A stretch of 64,000 nucleotides of DNA from Alicyclobacillus contaminans DSM 17975 (GTDB taxonomy: Bacteria > Bacillota > Bacilli > Alicyclobacillales > Alicyclobacillaceae): positions 1-64,000 of the forward strand of contig NZ_AUCA01000003.1 of NCBI RefSeq assembly GCF_000429525.1, given 5' to 3'. Positions 44,315-53,172 of this stretch are shown piece after piece. Numbering within the stretch: position 1 is the first letter of the stretch; each line of letters starts with the position of its first letter. The position numbers were made by a program, and so were the translations under genes. Below the pieces are notes generated by a model, which saw only the letters and a list, made by a program, of their open reading frames with translations, was not told the origin of the DNA and did no database searches.

Positions 44315-44476
44315 GACGTCAGTATGTCCGCACCGGTCACCGACTAGCACGCGCGGAACGGATCGACAAGCGGAGGGATTGTCCGAAGGTGCATGGCGAA
44401 GATGAGGGTGTGTAATCAGACGCAAGCCGTGATTGCCGGAGCCCGGCTTAGCCTGGTGCACCTGTGATAAAAACAT

Positions 44477-44509
44477 GGGCCGCCTCTCCTTTGCCAGGCG
44501 AGGCGGCCC
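44477..44509 (-). terminator. Terminator of the bacilliredoxin gene
   Basis: GGGCCGCCT (44477-44485), 15-base loop, AGGCGGCCC (44501-44509), followed on the minus strand by ATGTTTTTAT. Confidence 0.7.
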
Positions 44510-44529
44510 TTGCAGTGCCAAACGCAATC

Positions 44530-44961
44530 TCAAGCACAGTGTTGCTCAAACATCTCCTTGAGGCGGCTGGCCACATGTTCAGCACTCGTGCCCTCGATGT
44601 CGCTGCGGTGCAACACACCGACCAGCTGACCGTCCTTGAACAGGAACATCGATGGCGAAGACGGCGGAAGGTTTTCGAAGTACTCGCGCGCCCGCGCCGT
44701 TGCCTCCTTGTCCTGACCCGCGAACACGGTCACGAGGCGATCCGGCTTTTTGTCGCCCTCCAGCGCCAGGGCCACGCCCGGGCGGGCAATGCCGCCGGCG
44801 CACCCACACACCGAATTGACCACCACAAGCAGGGTGCCGGACTTGTTGGCGAATTCCGCATCCACCTCTTCCGGTGTGCGGAGTTCGCGAAAGCCCAATC
44901 CCGTCAATTCGTCGCGCATGGGTTGTACCATCATCGCGTAAAAGTCGAGTTCCAAACTCAT
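44530..44961 (-). CDS. Bacilliredoxin (BrxA/BrxB, YphP/YqiW family)
   Basis: 143 residues, thioredoxin fold. The CGC motif 'VNSVCGCAGGIARPG' has Cys52 and Cys54, the family active site for removing bacillithiol from proteins. 'PPSSPSMFLFKDGQLVGVLHR' gives the cis-Pro region. Its presence implies bacillithiol-based redox chemistry, usual in this order. ATG 44961 follows AAAGGAGG. Assignment to BrxA or BrxB cannot be made. Confidence 0.93.
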   Translation of the reverse strand: MSLELDFYAMMVQPMRDELTGLGFRELRTPEEVDAEFANKSGTLLVVVNSVCGCAGGIARPGVALALEGDKKPDRLVTVFAGQDKEATARAREYFENLPPSSPSMFLFKDGQLVGVLHRSDIEGTSAEHVASRLKEMFEQHCA

Positions 44962-45087
44962 TTTGGAATGCCTCCTTTATCACCTGAAGCCAGTGGATGC
45001 GTGGAATGGATTTTTCCTTCTCATTATACCCCTTCCAACAAACAATTGACAGTTTGCGAAACGTCCCCATTTTGCCTTGGAATTTGG

Positions 45088-45117
45088 TTGCATCCCGTTT
45101 TCCGGTATGGGTATAAC
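45088..45117 (+). promoter_or_regulatory. Predicted sigma-A promoter of the hemEHY operon
   Basis: TTGCAT (45088-45093), 18-bp spacer, TATAAC (45112-45117), 133 bp before hemE. No operator or leader hairpin was recognised. Confidence 0.5.
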
Positions 45118-45250
45118 TTGAGTTGTACTGATATTACGGTCATTTTTCGGTGGCGCGGTGCAATCCTGGTTCATTTCGTTCACGCGGTCTTCCCGAACTC
45201 GTTCAGACACCGTGGCGCCCGTCACCAGAGTGGCGACAAGGAGACACGAC

Positions 45251-46318
45251 ATGGCCCTTCCATCTACGTTTCTTGACGCGTGCCGCAGGCGTCCGGTCAC
45301 ACACACGCCTGTGTGGTACATGCGGCAGGCAGGCCGATATCAGCCTGAGTACCGCAAAATCAGAGAATCCTATTCACTGGTCGATATTTGTAAGACTCCG
45401 GAACTGTGTATGCAGGTCACCAAACTTCCGGTGGATCAATTGGGCGTGGACGCAGCCATCCTGTTTTCAGACATCATGATACCCGTGGGTGCCATGGGCG
45501 TAGAATTCGATATTCAGGAACACGTTGGTCCGGTGATTGCGTCGCCCATCCGAACAGAAGCGGATGTGGCACGGCTGCACACATTCGTTCCGGAAGAGAG
45601 TTTGCCTTACGTGCTGGAAACCATCCGCCTTCTCAAGGCCAACCTGAGCGTACCATTGATTGGCTTTGCCGGAGCCCCGTTCACCCTCGCCAGTTATCTG
45701 GTCGAAGGCCGTCCCTCGAGGGACTACGTGAAGACGAAGCAATTGATGTGGAGTCGCCCGGATCTCTGGTTCCAATTGATGGACAAACTAGCCGATTCAA
45801 CCATTCCGTATCTGCGGGCCCAGGTGGCGGCTGGAGCCGCAGCGTTGCAGATCTTCGACTCCTGGGTGGGCAGCCTGGCCCCGGAAGATTTCCGGACTTT
45901 TGTGCTGCCGACCATGCGGCGTATCTTCAGCGCGTTGGCAGATCTCGACGTTCCGCTCATTTACTTCGGGAAAGATACCGCCGAACTGCTGGCCGACTTC
46001 ACCGAAACGGGTGCAACGGTGATTGGCGTGGACTGGAAGATCCCTCTTTCTGAAGCATGCCGCCGCGTAGGCCGGGAGTTTGCCGTACAGGGCAATCTCG
46101 ATCCCGTCCTTCTCTTCGCCCCGTGGTCCGCCATCGAGCCTCGGGTCCGAGCCATCATTGATGCGGGCCTCCGACACAGCGGCTTTGTGTTCAACCTGGG
46201 CCACGGCGTAACCCATCACAATCCGCCCGTTGATCCGGCAATCCTGCAGCGGCTCACGGCGTTTGTTCACGAATACAGCATGGAGCGGATGGGCATGGAG
46301 GTGGCGCAACATGACTGA
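45251..46318 (+). CDS. hemE: Uroporphyrinogen decarboxylase
   Basis: Removes four carboxylates from uroporphyrinogen III to give coproporphyrinogen III. Family signatures: 'PVWYMRQAGRYQPEYR' with the Arg pair, 'ILFSDIMIPVGAMG', 'GFAGAPFTLASYLVEG', 'IFDSWVGSLAPEDF' and 'NLGHGVTHHNPP'. 355 residues (B. subtilis 353). ATG 45251 has AAGGAGACA; upstream in-frame codons are not conserved. First gene of hemEHY; its stop overlaps the hemH start by 8 bp. Confidence 0.97.
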   Translation: MALPSTFLDACRRRPVTHTPVWYMRQAGRYQPEYRKIRESYSLVDICKTPELCMQVTKLPVDQLGVDAAILFSDIMIPVGAMGVEFDIQEHVGPVIASPIRTEADVARLHTFVPEESLPYVLETIRLLKANLSVPLIGFAGAPFTLASYLVEGRPSRDYVKTKQLMWSRPDLWFQLMDKLADSTIPYLRAQVAAGAAALQIFDSWVGSLAPEDFRTFVLPTMRRIFSALADLDVPLIYFGKDTAELLADFTETGATVIGVDWKIPLSEACRRVGREFAVQGNLDPVLLFAPWSAIEPRVRAIIDAGLRHSGFVFNLGHGVTHHNPPVDPAILQRLTAFVHEYSMERMGMEVAQHD

Positions 46319-47237
46319 ACCACTGGGCGTCCTCGTGATGGCATACGGTACACCGAGGCGATTGCAAGATGTGGAAGCGTACTACACCCACATCCGCCGC
46401 GGACGCAAACCAACTCCCGAATTACTGGCGGACTTAATCCGACGCTATGAAGCCATTGGCGGTGTTTCCCCCCTGAACGAAATCACCCAACGCCAGGCGG
46501 AGGGCCTCGCGGACTGGCTGAATCGCGACGGGGGCAGACCTTGCAAAGTCTACCTCGGGATGAAACACACGGCGCCTTTTATTGGCGACATCGTGCGGAA
46601 GATGACGGACGACGGCATCCGTGAGGCGGTGACGCTGGTGCTGGCCCCGCATTACTCCAGTATGAGCGTCGCCACCTACCAGCGGGCGGCGGACGAGGCC
46701 GCTGCGGGAACCAATCTCCGCTTGTGGCACGTGGACAGTTGGCACCTGCATCCGCGGTTCCTGAACGTGCTCACCGAGCGGGTCCGCACGGCCGTGGATG
46801 CGCACGGGAATGCGGATTCCGTCACCGTACTGTTCACCGCCCATAGTTTGCCGGAGCGTATTCTCAAATTCGGAGACCCGTATCCACAACAGCTTCGAGA
46901 AACCGGCCTGGCCGTTGCCGAGAAACTGAACCTGCCACACATTGACTTCGCGTGGCAAAGTGCTGGCCGAACCAATGAACGCTGGCTGGGGCCGGACATT
47001 CTGGAGAAACTGCGCGCACTCCGGGCAGCGGGCCATCGGAATGTGGTCGTCTGCGCCGCCGGATTTGTGTCGGATCACCTGGAGGTACTGTATGACATTG
47101 ATATCGAGGCGCAGGCGGTGGCTCGCGAATTAGGATTGCGTCTCACGCGGACACCATCGCTCAACGATGATCCGGAATTTCTGCGCGCCCTGGCGGAAGT
47201 GGTTCGGCAAAGAGCGGCAGCCATGAACCACGCGTGA
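46311..47237 (+). CDS. hemH: Coproporphyrin/protoporphyrin ferrochelatase
   Basis: Inserts Fe2+ into the porphyrin. In Gram-positive bacteria with this gene order (hemEHY) it normally acts on coproporphyrin III (CpfC type). 'GVLVMAYGTPRRLQDVEAYYTHI', 'YRAIGGVSPL-like YEAIGGVSPLNE', 'APHYSSMSVATY', catalytic His in 'TAHSLPERI' and 'AGFVSDHLEVLYDIDIE' are present. 308 residues. ATG 46311 overlaps hemE by 8 bp. Confidence 0.95.
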   Translation: MTEPLGVLVMAYGTPRRLQDVEAYYTHIRRGRKPTPELLADLIRRYEAIGGVSPLNEITQRQAEGLADWLNRDGGRPCKVYLGMKHTAPFIGDIVRKMTDDGIREAVTLVLAPHYSSMSVATYQRAADEAAAGTNLRLWHVDSWHLHPRFLNVLTERVRTAVDAHGNADSVTVLFTAHSLPERILKFGDPYPQQLRETGLAVAEKLNLPHIDFAWQSAGRTNERWLGPDILEKLRALRAAGHRNVVVCAAGFVSDHLEVLYDIDIEAQAVARELGLRLTRTPSLNDDPEFLRALAEVVRQRAAAMNHA

Positions 47238-47259
47238 CAGCGAAAGGGAGGATGAGAAG

Positions 47260-48690
47260 ATGAAGCCGCGACACATTGTCATCATCGGTGGAGGCATCAC
47301 GGGCCTGTCGGCCGCGCACACCCTCTATCAACGGATGCGCGAGCTGGGACCGGAGCTCCAAATCACGGTGCTGGAACGAGAGAACCAATTGGGCGGCAAA
47401 ATTCGGACCCATCGAGAAGGTGGATTCGTGATGGAAGAAGGGCCGGATTCCCTGCTCGCCAGAAAGCCTGCCGGAGTGCGGCTGATTGAACAGCTCGGCG
47501 TGACGTCCGAGATTGTCAACAGCCGCGAGGAGGGCATGAAGACCTACATCGTCCACAACGGTCGGTTGCAGACACTGCCGGCCAGAACCAATATGGGGAT
47601 TCCGGCGCACTGGCCGTCGTTCTTCGACACCCCGCTGTTGTCGTCTGCTGGAAAACTGCGGGCGCTCTTGGACCTGGTCCTGCCGCCGATGGAGATTACG
47701 GGAGATGTTTCGATCGGTGCTTTCCTGCGCCGACGCCTGGGCGACGAACTGGTCGATCACCTGATTGAACCGCTGCTCGGCGGCATCTATGCCGGGCGCT
47801 TGGACGATTTAAGCCTGCTCTCTACCTATCCTCAGTTTCGTCAGTTGGAACAAAAATACGGATCGCTCATTCGCGGTTCCATGCGCCAGCGTCAAGCTGC
47901 ACCGACGCTGACGTCCAATCACGGGCGCAGCGTGTTCATCACGCTCAAAAACGGCCTGCAAACACTCGTCGAGCGGTTGCACGACGAGTTGCACCCGCAC
48001 ATCTCACTGCTCACACAGGCCGAGGTCACCCGCATCGAGCCAACCGAAGGCGGCGCGTACCGTATCGCCGCGAACGTGGCGGGTGAGGTGCGCACCTTTG
48101 CCGCCGATGCCATCATTTGTACAGCGCCAGCCCAGGTGGCGGCGACGCTCCTGTCTCCCATTGTCAAAGAGGCGCAAGCGTTGGCAGATATTCCGTACGT
48201 GTCCACCGCGGTGGTGCTGCTCGGCTACCAGCGGGCGCAGTTGAACGTCGACTTGGATGGGGCTGGATTTTTGGTGCCGCGCAAGGAAGGACGAACCATT
48301 ACGGCATGCACGTGGACGTCCAGCAAATGGCCGCATACGACACCGGAAGACCAAGCGTTGGTCCGGTGCTACGTGGGACGTGCCGGACAACAGGAAGCTC
48401 TCGCGTTACCGGACGATGAACTGCTGCAACGCGTGATGCGCGATTTGGCCGACATCACCGGGCTCACGGCCAGACCCTGGTTCACGCGCGTGGTTCGCTG
48501 GAACGCCGCCATGCCGCAATTTCTCGTGCACCATCAAGAAAAACTAGCCAGCGTGACAGAGGCGTTGGCGACCCACGCCCCCGGACTGTTCCTCGCAGGT
48601 GCCGGATATCACGCGGTCGGCATTCCGGATTGCATCGCCAATGGAGAAAAAACGGCCGAGGCCGCCCTTGCCCATATCCAGTCGCTGTAA
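47260..48690 (+). CDS. hemY: Coproporphyrinogen/protoporphyrinogen oxidase (FAD)
   Basis: O2-dependent six-electron oxidation of the porphyrinogen; in the coproporphyrin pathway the CgoX role. N-terminal FAD motif 'HIVIIGGGITGLSAAHTL', 'LERENQLGGKIRTHREGGFVMEEGPDSLLAR', and C-terminal FAD motif 'GLFLAGAGYHAVGIPDCIANGEKTAEA'. 476 residues, usual length. ATG 47260 has AAGGGAGGATG. Completes the hemEHY operon; a haem-forming decarboxylase (hemQ) is not in the window. Confidence 0.95.
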   Translation: MKPRHIVIIGGGITGLSAAHTLYQRMRELGPELQITVLERENQLGGKIRTHREGGFVMEEGPDSLLARKPAGVRLIEQLGVTSEIVNSREEGMKTYIVHNGRLQTLPARTNMGIPAHWPSFFDTPLLSSAGKLRALLDLVLPPMEITGDVSIGAFLRRRLGDELVDHLIEPLLGGIYAGRLDDLSLLSTYPQFRQLEQKYGSLIRGSMRQRQAAPTLTSNHGRSVFITLKNGLQTLVERLHDELHPHISLLTQAEVTRIEPTEGGAYRIAANVAGEVRTFAADAIICTAPAQVAATLLSPIVKEAQALADIPYVSTAVVLLGYQRAQLNVDLDGAGFLVPRKEGRTITACTWTSSKWPHTTPEDQALVRCYVGRAGQQEALALPDDELLQRVMRDLADITGLTARPWFTRVVRWNAAMPQFLVHHQEKLASVTEALATHAPGLFLAGAGYHAVGIPDCIANGEKTAEAALAHIQSL

Positions 48691-48740
48691 ACTCGTGAAC
48701 ACACCACGGAGATGGACGAACCGGCAGCTCACTGATTCAC

Positions 48741-48784
48741 AACGCCGACCGTGCGGCCTACCCGGGTTGCACCGTCGGCGTTTT
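48741..48784 (+). terminator. Terminator of hemEHY, overlapping the end of the opposite lipoprotein gene
   Basis: AACGCCGAC (48741-48749) and GTCGGCGTT (48774-48782), with four further pairs after one mismatch (CGTGC ... GCACC), then TTTT at 48781-48784. The right arm is part of the lipoprotein coding sequence, whose stop is at 48758. Confidence 0.65.
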
Positions 48785-49270
48785 GACCGTCTTTGAGATG
48801 ATGAGGAAATCCAAGATCTCCCCATGCGCTCCGGATGCATCGGACACCACCGCATAGTCTCCCGGTTGCGCCGACGAAAGGGTCGATCCGTAGCGCACCG
48901 GGATCGATCCGAACGGATACTTGACAATGCCCACGCCCAATGCGCGGCGCGCATCGCTGGCCGTCACCCGAATCCTCCAGCCGGCAGGCACCACGACGCG
49001 CTGCGTCCGGTACGTCAGCTGCGGTCCGTGATGCGCGCCGCCCACTTTCGATCCGGGTTGTCTCACAATCCGTATCTCCACCGTCTTTGTGCGCGGATTC
49101 ACCCGCGTCTGCTGAACAATATCCAATCGCCGATCTTCGGCCGGCACGTCCGCGGTTCGCCCGGCGAATCCCGCCGCATTCGATGCGTTGTTTGATGCTC
49201 CTTGCCCGCATGCCGCCAACGGAAGCACAGACGAGCATGCCATTGCCAAAACAACCATCCAACGTCTCAC
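48758..49270 (-). CDS. Putative lipoprotein with a cupredoxin-like fold pattern but no copper ligands
   Basis: 170 residues. Basic N-terminus, hydrophobic stretch and lipobox Leu18-Ala-Ala-Cys21, so probably lipid-anchored outside the membrane. The rest is beta-rich: 'QRVVVPAGWRIRVTASDARRALGVGIVKYPFG ... GDYAVVSDASGAHGEILDFLIIS' (shown in pieces) resembles sulfocyanin/cupredoxin domains, but the PHS-type His and C-terminal Cys/His/Met ligands are missing. Function unknown. GTG 49270 has GGAGGG; ATG 49258 is possible. Confidence 0.6.
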   Translation of the reverse strand: MRRWMVVLAMACSSVLPLAACGQGASNNASNAAGFAGRTADVPAEDRRLDIVQQTRVNPRTKTVEIRIVRQPGSKVGGAHHGPQLTYRTQRVVVPAGWRIRVTASDARRALGVGIVKYPFGSIPVRYGSTLSSAQPGDYAVVSDASGAHGEILDFLIISKTVKTPTVQPG

Positions 49271-49350
49271 AGCTCAGGCTCCCTCCACCGTGGTTCTGGC
49301 ATTACCATCCCCCGCGGCGGGTCAACCTATGCCATGAGCCGTTGGAAACG

Positions 49351-49385
49351 AAAACTGCGTGAGTACGTCTCGCGCACTCACGCAG
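49351..49385 (-). terminator. Terminator downstream of the YjcZ-like micro-gene
   Basis: CTGCGTGAGT (49355-49364) and ACTCACGCAG (49376-49385), a perfect 10-bp stem; TTTTCGTTT follows on the minus strand. Confidence 0.8.
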
Positions 49386-49403
49386 GCAGGGTCGGTCCAT
49401 ACC

Positions 49404-49517
49404 TCAGACCACCGGTGTGGTGGTGACCGTTCCATACGGAACCAACAGCATGAACAGGACGAAGATAATCAGAAACACGACGGCCCAACGGGTGTATCCG
49501 CCAAAACAACCATACAT
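49404..49517 (-). CDS. YjcZ-like small membrane protein, 37 aa
   Basis: Encodes 37 residues starting 'MYGCFGGYTRWAVVFLIIF' followed by 'VLFMLLVPYG' and a Thr/Val-rich end. A short Gly/Tyr N-terminus followed by one hydrophobic helix is the pattern of the YjcZ sporulation protein family, very small membrane proteins made in spores. GGGAGGG lies nine bases upstream and a strong terminator follows the stop, so this short frame is very likely a real gene. Family assignment by pattern only. Confidence 0.65.
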   Translation of the reverse strand: MYGCFGGYTRWAVVFLIIFVLFMLLVPYGTVTTTPVV

Positions 49518-49616
49518 TCGGACGCCCTCCCTCCCCGTGCCTGGTACCATCGTATGCGCCCGGCTCCAGGTGCATACGGGTGATGGCCCAGGGAGACAGA
49601 GTATCCGGGCTATTGC

Positions 49617-49718
49617 CTACAGGCGTCCCCGCCCATTCTGAAGTGCATGCACGCCGTTCAAAATCAGCCATCGTTCCAACAGACTCAAACGGCGCCAATC
49701 GCTGACACGAACGCGCAT
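49617..49718 (-). CDS. Possible micro-protein, 33 aa
   Basis: 33 residues: 'MRVRVSDWRRLSLLERWLI' then 'LNGVHALQNGRGRL', basic and amphipathic. The start has an excellent GAGGAGG ribosome site eight bases upstream, which is the main support. No recognised family. It lies about 100 bp upstream of the YjcZ-like gene on the same strand. Confidence 0.4.
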   Translation of the reverse strand: MRVRVSDWRRLSLLERWLILNGVHALQNGRGRL

Positions 49719-49806
49719 CGTCATCCTCCTCGTTTCGCATCCGACGTTCCCTGCTGCGCTTCAGTCTATGCGGATTGCGGGAGGATTAGTCCAAGGCCAA
49801 CAACCG

Positions 49807-50439
49807 TCAGCCCTGCAGAAACGGATTGGTTCGCTTCTCGTGCCCGATGGTGCTGTGTTGGCCGTGCCCCGGATAGATGACGAGATCGTCGGCAAGCTGC
49901 TGCAGCCTGGCCAACGACGCCTCCATCTCACGTGGGCTCGACAGCGGAAAATCAGTTCTGCCAATCGTACCGGCGAACAACGTGTCGCCTGTGAACGCGA
50001 CGCCGTCACCCACGATGCAAACGCTGCCCGGAGAATGTCCCGGCGTGTGGAGAATGGTCCACTCCAATCGCCCCAATTGAACGCGTGTACCGTCGTTCCA
50101 AAACGAATCCGGATGCCGGACCGGTGGCACGGTCTGCCGCAGCCACATCTCGCAGACCTGCGGCGCACTGTCCCACACGGGCAGATCCGCCTTGTGAAGG
50201 TACACCGGGACGGGATAGCGCTCCCGAGCCACATCCACACCGAGCATATGATCAAAGTGTCCGTGCGTGCACCAGATGGCGACAATCTCAAACTGATGCT
50301 TGGCGATGTGGTCAAACACCGGCTGCAGGTCCCGATGCCCGGGATCGATAATCACAGCCTGTGCGCCTGGCGTCTCGGACTCCGCCAGAACATAACAATT
50401 GGAACCAATGGGGCTCACGACAAACGCCTGAATGTGCAT
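49807..50439 (-). CDS. Metallo-beta-lactamase-fold hydrolase, YqgX-like
   Basis: 210 residues. Dinuclear-metal motif 'THGHFDHMLG', then 'HTPGHSPGSVCI', 'FTGDTLFAGTIGRTD' and 'VIYPGHGQHSTIGHEK' are complete, as in glyoxalase-II-like YqgX. Substrate may be a thioester such as S-lactoyl-bacillithiol (inference). ATG 50439 is preferred over GTG 50451, which is too close to AAAGGGAG. First of the genes dtd-rel-apt-recJ to be read last on this strand. Confidence 0.9.
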   Translation of the reverse strand: MHIQAFVVSPIGSNCYVLAESETPGAQAVIIDPGHRDLQPVFDHIAKHQFEIVAIWCTHGHFDHMLGVDVARERYPVPVYLHKADLPVWDSAPQVCEMWLRQTVPPVRHPDSFWNDGTRVQLGRLEWTILHTPGHSPGSVCIVGDGVAFTGDTLFAGTIGRTDFPLSSPREMEASLARLQQLADDLVIYPGHGQHSTIGHEKRTNPFLQG

Positions 50440-50483
50440 GGATATCGACACTCCCTTTCTCTGCGGACGCTGATCCGTACAAC

Positions 50484-50933
50484 CTAGAAGGTCCGCTCAC
50501 TGTCCAGCAGCAGGGTGACCGGCCCGTCGTTGACCAGAGAAATGTCCATCATCGCGCCGAATACACCGGTCTCCACAGGCACACCGAACGACCGCAGCGC
50601 ATCGTTGAACTGCTCGTACCGCATGCGAGCCTCGTCTGGGCGAGCCGCATTCATATAATTCGGACGTCTTCCCTTGCGAGCGTCTCCGTACAACGTGAAC
50701 TGTGAGACCGAAAGGATGGAGCCGCCCGTTGTGAGGATGTCGTGATTCATTTTTCCGGTCTCGTCGCTGAACACGCGCAGATGAACGACTTTCTCCGCCA
50801 GATAGCGTGCGTCTTCCTCACTGTCGCCGACCTTCACGCCCACCAGCAACAGCAGTCCGCGGTCAATGGCGCTCACCTGTTCTCCCGCCACCGACACCGA
50901 AGCCGATGAGCAACGCTGCAGAACGACTCGCAT
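50484..50933 (-). CDS. dtd: D-aminoacyl-tRNA deacylase
   Basis: Hydrolyses D-amino acids (and glycine mischarged on tRNA-Ala) from tRNA. 149 residues. '[15 protein letters not shown]', '[29 protein letters not shown]', active-site '[14 protein letters not shown]' (SQxxL) and '[16 protein letters not shown]' (the GP motif with cis-Pro) are intact. ATG 50933 has GGAGGG. It follows rel by 36 bp, as in B. subtilis. Confidence 0.96.
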   Translation of the reverse strand: MRVVLQRCSSASVSVAGEQVSAIDRGLLLLVGVKVGDSEEDARYLAEKVVHLRVFSDETGKMNHDILTTGGSILSVSQFTLYGDARKGRRPNYMNAARPDEARMRYEQFNDALRSFGVPVETGVFGAMMDISLVNDGPVTLLLDSERTF

Positions 50934-50968
50934 ACTCGCCCCTCCCTCTCACCTGGTCTACCGCGGTC

Positions 50969-53152
50969 TCACTGAATGAGTCGGCGCACCGCGTGGACGT
51001 CTTTGATTCGCTTGATTCGCTCCACCACGGTCCGCAGGTGATCCAAGTTTCGAATCCGCACTGTGAGATTGATGTGAGCCACCCGTTTGGCATCCGCTCG
51101 ACCGCTCACGGCCGTGATATCCGTCTTCGTCTCAGCCACGGCGTTCATCACTTCATTGATGAGCCCCGGCCTATCCAACGCTGTAATATCGAGGTCCACC
51201 AGATATGACAAATCGGCACTCCCCGTCCACTCCACGTCAATCACGCGATTTTCGTCCGCAGACAACGCGTTCACGTTGGGACAATCGGTCCGGTGCACGG
51301 ACACGCCTCGTCCGCGCGTGATGAATCCAATGATGTCGTCGCCCGGAACCGGGTTGCAGCAGCGTGCGAAGCGAATCAATAGATTATCGATACCGCGTAC
51401 GCGCACGCCGTTGTGCGTCGATTTTCCTTTGTCCCGTAATTCCAAGGAAATTTTGTCGAGAGGTTGGCCCGCGTGGTCCTTGCGATACTTGTCCACCAAC
51501 CGCGTGACCACCTGTGCCGCGCTGAGCCCACCGTATCCGACCGCGGCGAGGAGATCCTCCTCCTTGCCGAAGTTGAATTTCTGCAGCACGTCCTGCATGG
51601 CGGCCGGCGTCATCAAGGCGTGTGGTTCCAAGCGCTGTTTGACCAATTCTTTTTCAATCAACTCACGCCCTCGGGCGACGTTTTCCTCACGCTTCTCGCG
51701 CTTGAACCATTGGCGAATTTTACTCTTCGCCTGAGATGATTGGACAATTTTGAGCCAGTCGCGGCTCGGACCGTAACTGTGTTTCGACGTGAGCACCTCG
51801 ACGATGTCGCCGGTGCGCAGTCTGTAATCCAGCGGAACGATTTTCCCGTTCACCTTGGCCCCGATACAGCGGTTGCCGATATCGGTGTGAATGCGGTACG
51901 CGAAGTCAATGGGCACGGAACCCGCCGGCAATTCCACCACGTCGCCCTTCGGCGTGAACACGAACACTTCATCGGAGAACAAATCCAGCTTCAGCGTCTC
52001 CATGAACTCCTGCGCATCGCGGAAGTCCTGTTGCCACTCCAGCACCTCGCGGAACCACGCCAGCTTCTGCGAAAACTTTCCGTCCGCCTTCTGGGCGCCT
52101 TCTTTGTACAACCAGTGGGCCGCAATCCCGTATTCGGCCGTTTGGTGCATCTCCCAGGTACGGATCTGAATTTCCAAGGGCTCACCGCGAGGGCCAATCA
52201 CCGTGGTGTGCAGGCTCTGATACATGTTCGCCTTCGGCATCGCAATATAGTCTTTGAACCGGCCGGGCATCGGCTTCCAGAGCGTATGAACCACGCCCAG
52301 GACGCCGTAGCAGTCTTTCACGCTGTCCACAATCACCCGCACCGCGAACAAATCGTAGATTTCATTGAACTCTTTGTGCTGTGTGAGCATTTTTCGATAA
52401 ATGCTGTAGATGTGTTTGGCCCGCCCGGAGACTTCGGCGGTGATGTCGAGGGCGCTCAGTTTTTCGCGAAGCAGATCCATCACGCTGTTCACGTACGTCT
52501 CTCGCTCTTTCCGTTTCTGGGCCATCAGGTGCACAATTCGATAGTATTGCTGCGGATTCAGATAGCGCAGTGCGGTGTCTTCCAATTCCCACTTCACGGT
52601 GTAGATGCCGAGACGATGCGCGAGCGGCGCGAAAATTTCCAAGGTTTCTCGGGCGGTCCGAGCCTGCTTCTCCGGCGGCTGGTACTTCAACGTGCGCATG
52701 TTGTGCAGCCGGTCAGCCAACTTGATGAGCAGCACGCGAATGTCCTTGGCCATGGCCATGAACATCTTTCGCAAGTTTTCCGCCTGCTGCTCCTCCGTCG
52801 AATCGAACTTGATCCGCTTCAACTTGGTCACGCCGTCCACCAACGCTGCCACTTCCGCACCGAATTGGCGGACGATTTCCTCATCCGTTACCTTCGTATC
52901 CTCCACCACATCGTGCAGCAGCGCAGCGGCCAGGGTCACCGCATCCAGTTGGAGTTCCGCCAAAATCGTGGCGACCGCCACCGGATGGGTGATGTACGGC
53001 TCGCCGGATTTCCGCAATTGTCCGCGGTGCGCTTCCTCCGCATACGCGTACGCCCTCCGAATCAACGCCAGGTCTTCCGCCTTTCCATCGTAGGTGGCGA
53101 CCAATTCACACAGTTTGTCAATGCTCAGCGCGTTCACCCCCTCTCTGCTCAT
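50969..53152 (-). CDS. rel: Bifunctional (p)ppGpp synthetase/hydrolase
   Basis: Stringent-response alarmone enzyme, 727 residues (B. subtilis RelA 734). HD hydrolase with His56 and His80-Asp81 ('LLHDVVEDT'), synthetase 'SGRAKHIYSIYRKM' and 'YDLFAVRVIV', TGS domain 'VFTPKGDVVELPAGSVPIDFAYRIH', zinc-finger region with 'RCCNPVPGDDIIGFITRGRGVSVHRTDCPN', and C-terminal ACT domain. Both activities appear intact. ATG 53152 follows GGAG; the ATG at 53176 lacks a ribosome site. Confidence 0.96.
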   Translation of the reverse strand: MSREGVNALSIDKLCELVATYDGKAEDLALIRRAYAYAEEAHRGQLRKSGEPYITHPVAVATILAELQLDAVTLAAALLHDVVEDTKVTDEEIVRQFGAEVAALVDGVTKLKRIKFDSTEEQQAENLRKMFMAMAKDIRVLLIKLADRLHNMRTLKYQPPEKQARTARETLEIFAPLAHRLGIYTVKWELEDTALRYLNPQQYYRIVHLMAQKRKERETYVNSVMDLLREKLSALDITAEVSGRAKHIYSIYRKMLTQHKEFNEIYDLFAVRVIVDSVKDCYGVLGVVHTLWKPMPGRFKDYIAMPKANMYQSLHTTVIGPRGEPLEIQIRTWEMHQTAEYGIAAHWLYKEGAQKADGKFSQKLAWFREVLEWQQDFRDAQEFMETLKLDLFSDEVFVFTPKGDVVELPAGSVPIDFAYRIHTDIGNRCIGAKVNGKIVPLDYRLRTGDIVEVLTSKHSYGPSRDWLKIVQSSQAKSKIRQWFKREKREENVARGRELIEKELVKQRLEPHALMTPAAMQDVLQKFNFGKEEDLLAAVGYGGLSAAQVVTRLVDKYRKDHAGQPLDKISLELRDKGKSTHNGVRVRGIDNLLIRFARCCNPVPGDDIIGFITRGRGVSVHRTDCPNVNALSADENRVIDVEWTGSADLSYLVDLDITALDRPGLINEVMNAVAETKTDITAVSGRADAKRVAHINLTVRIRNLDHLRTVVERIKRIKDVHAVRRLIQ

Positions 53153-53172
53153 CCGTTTCTCCGGTGCGGCGG

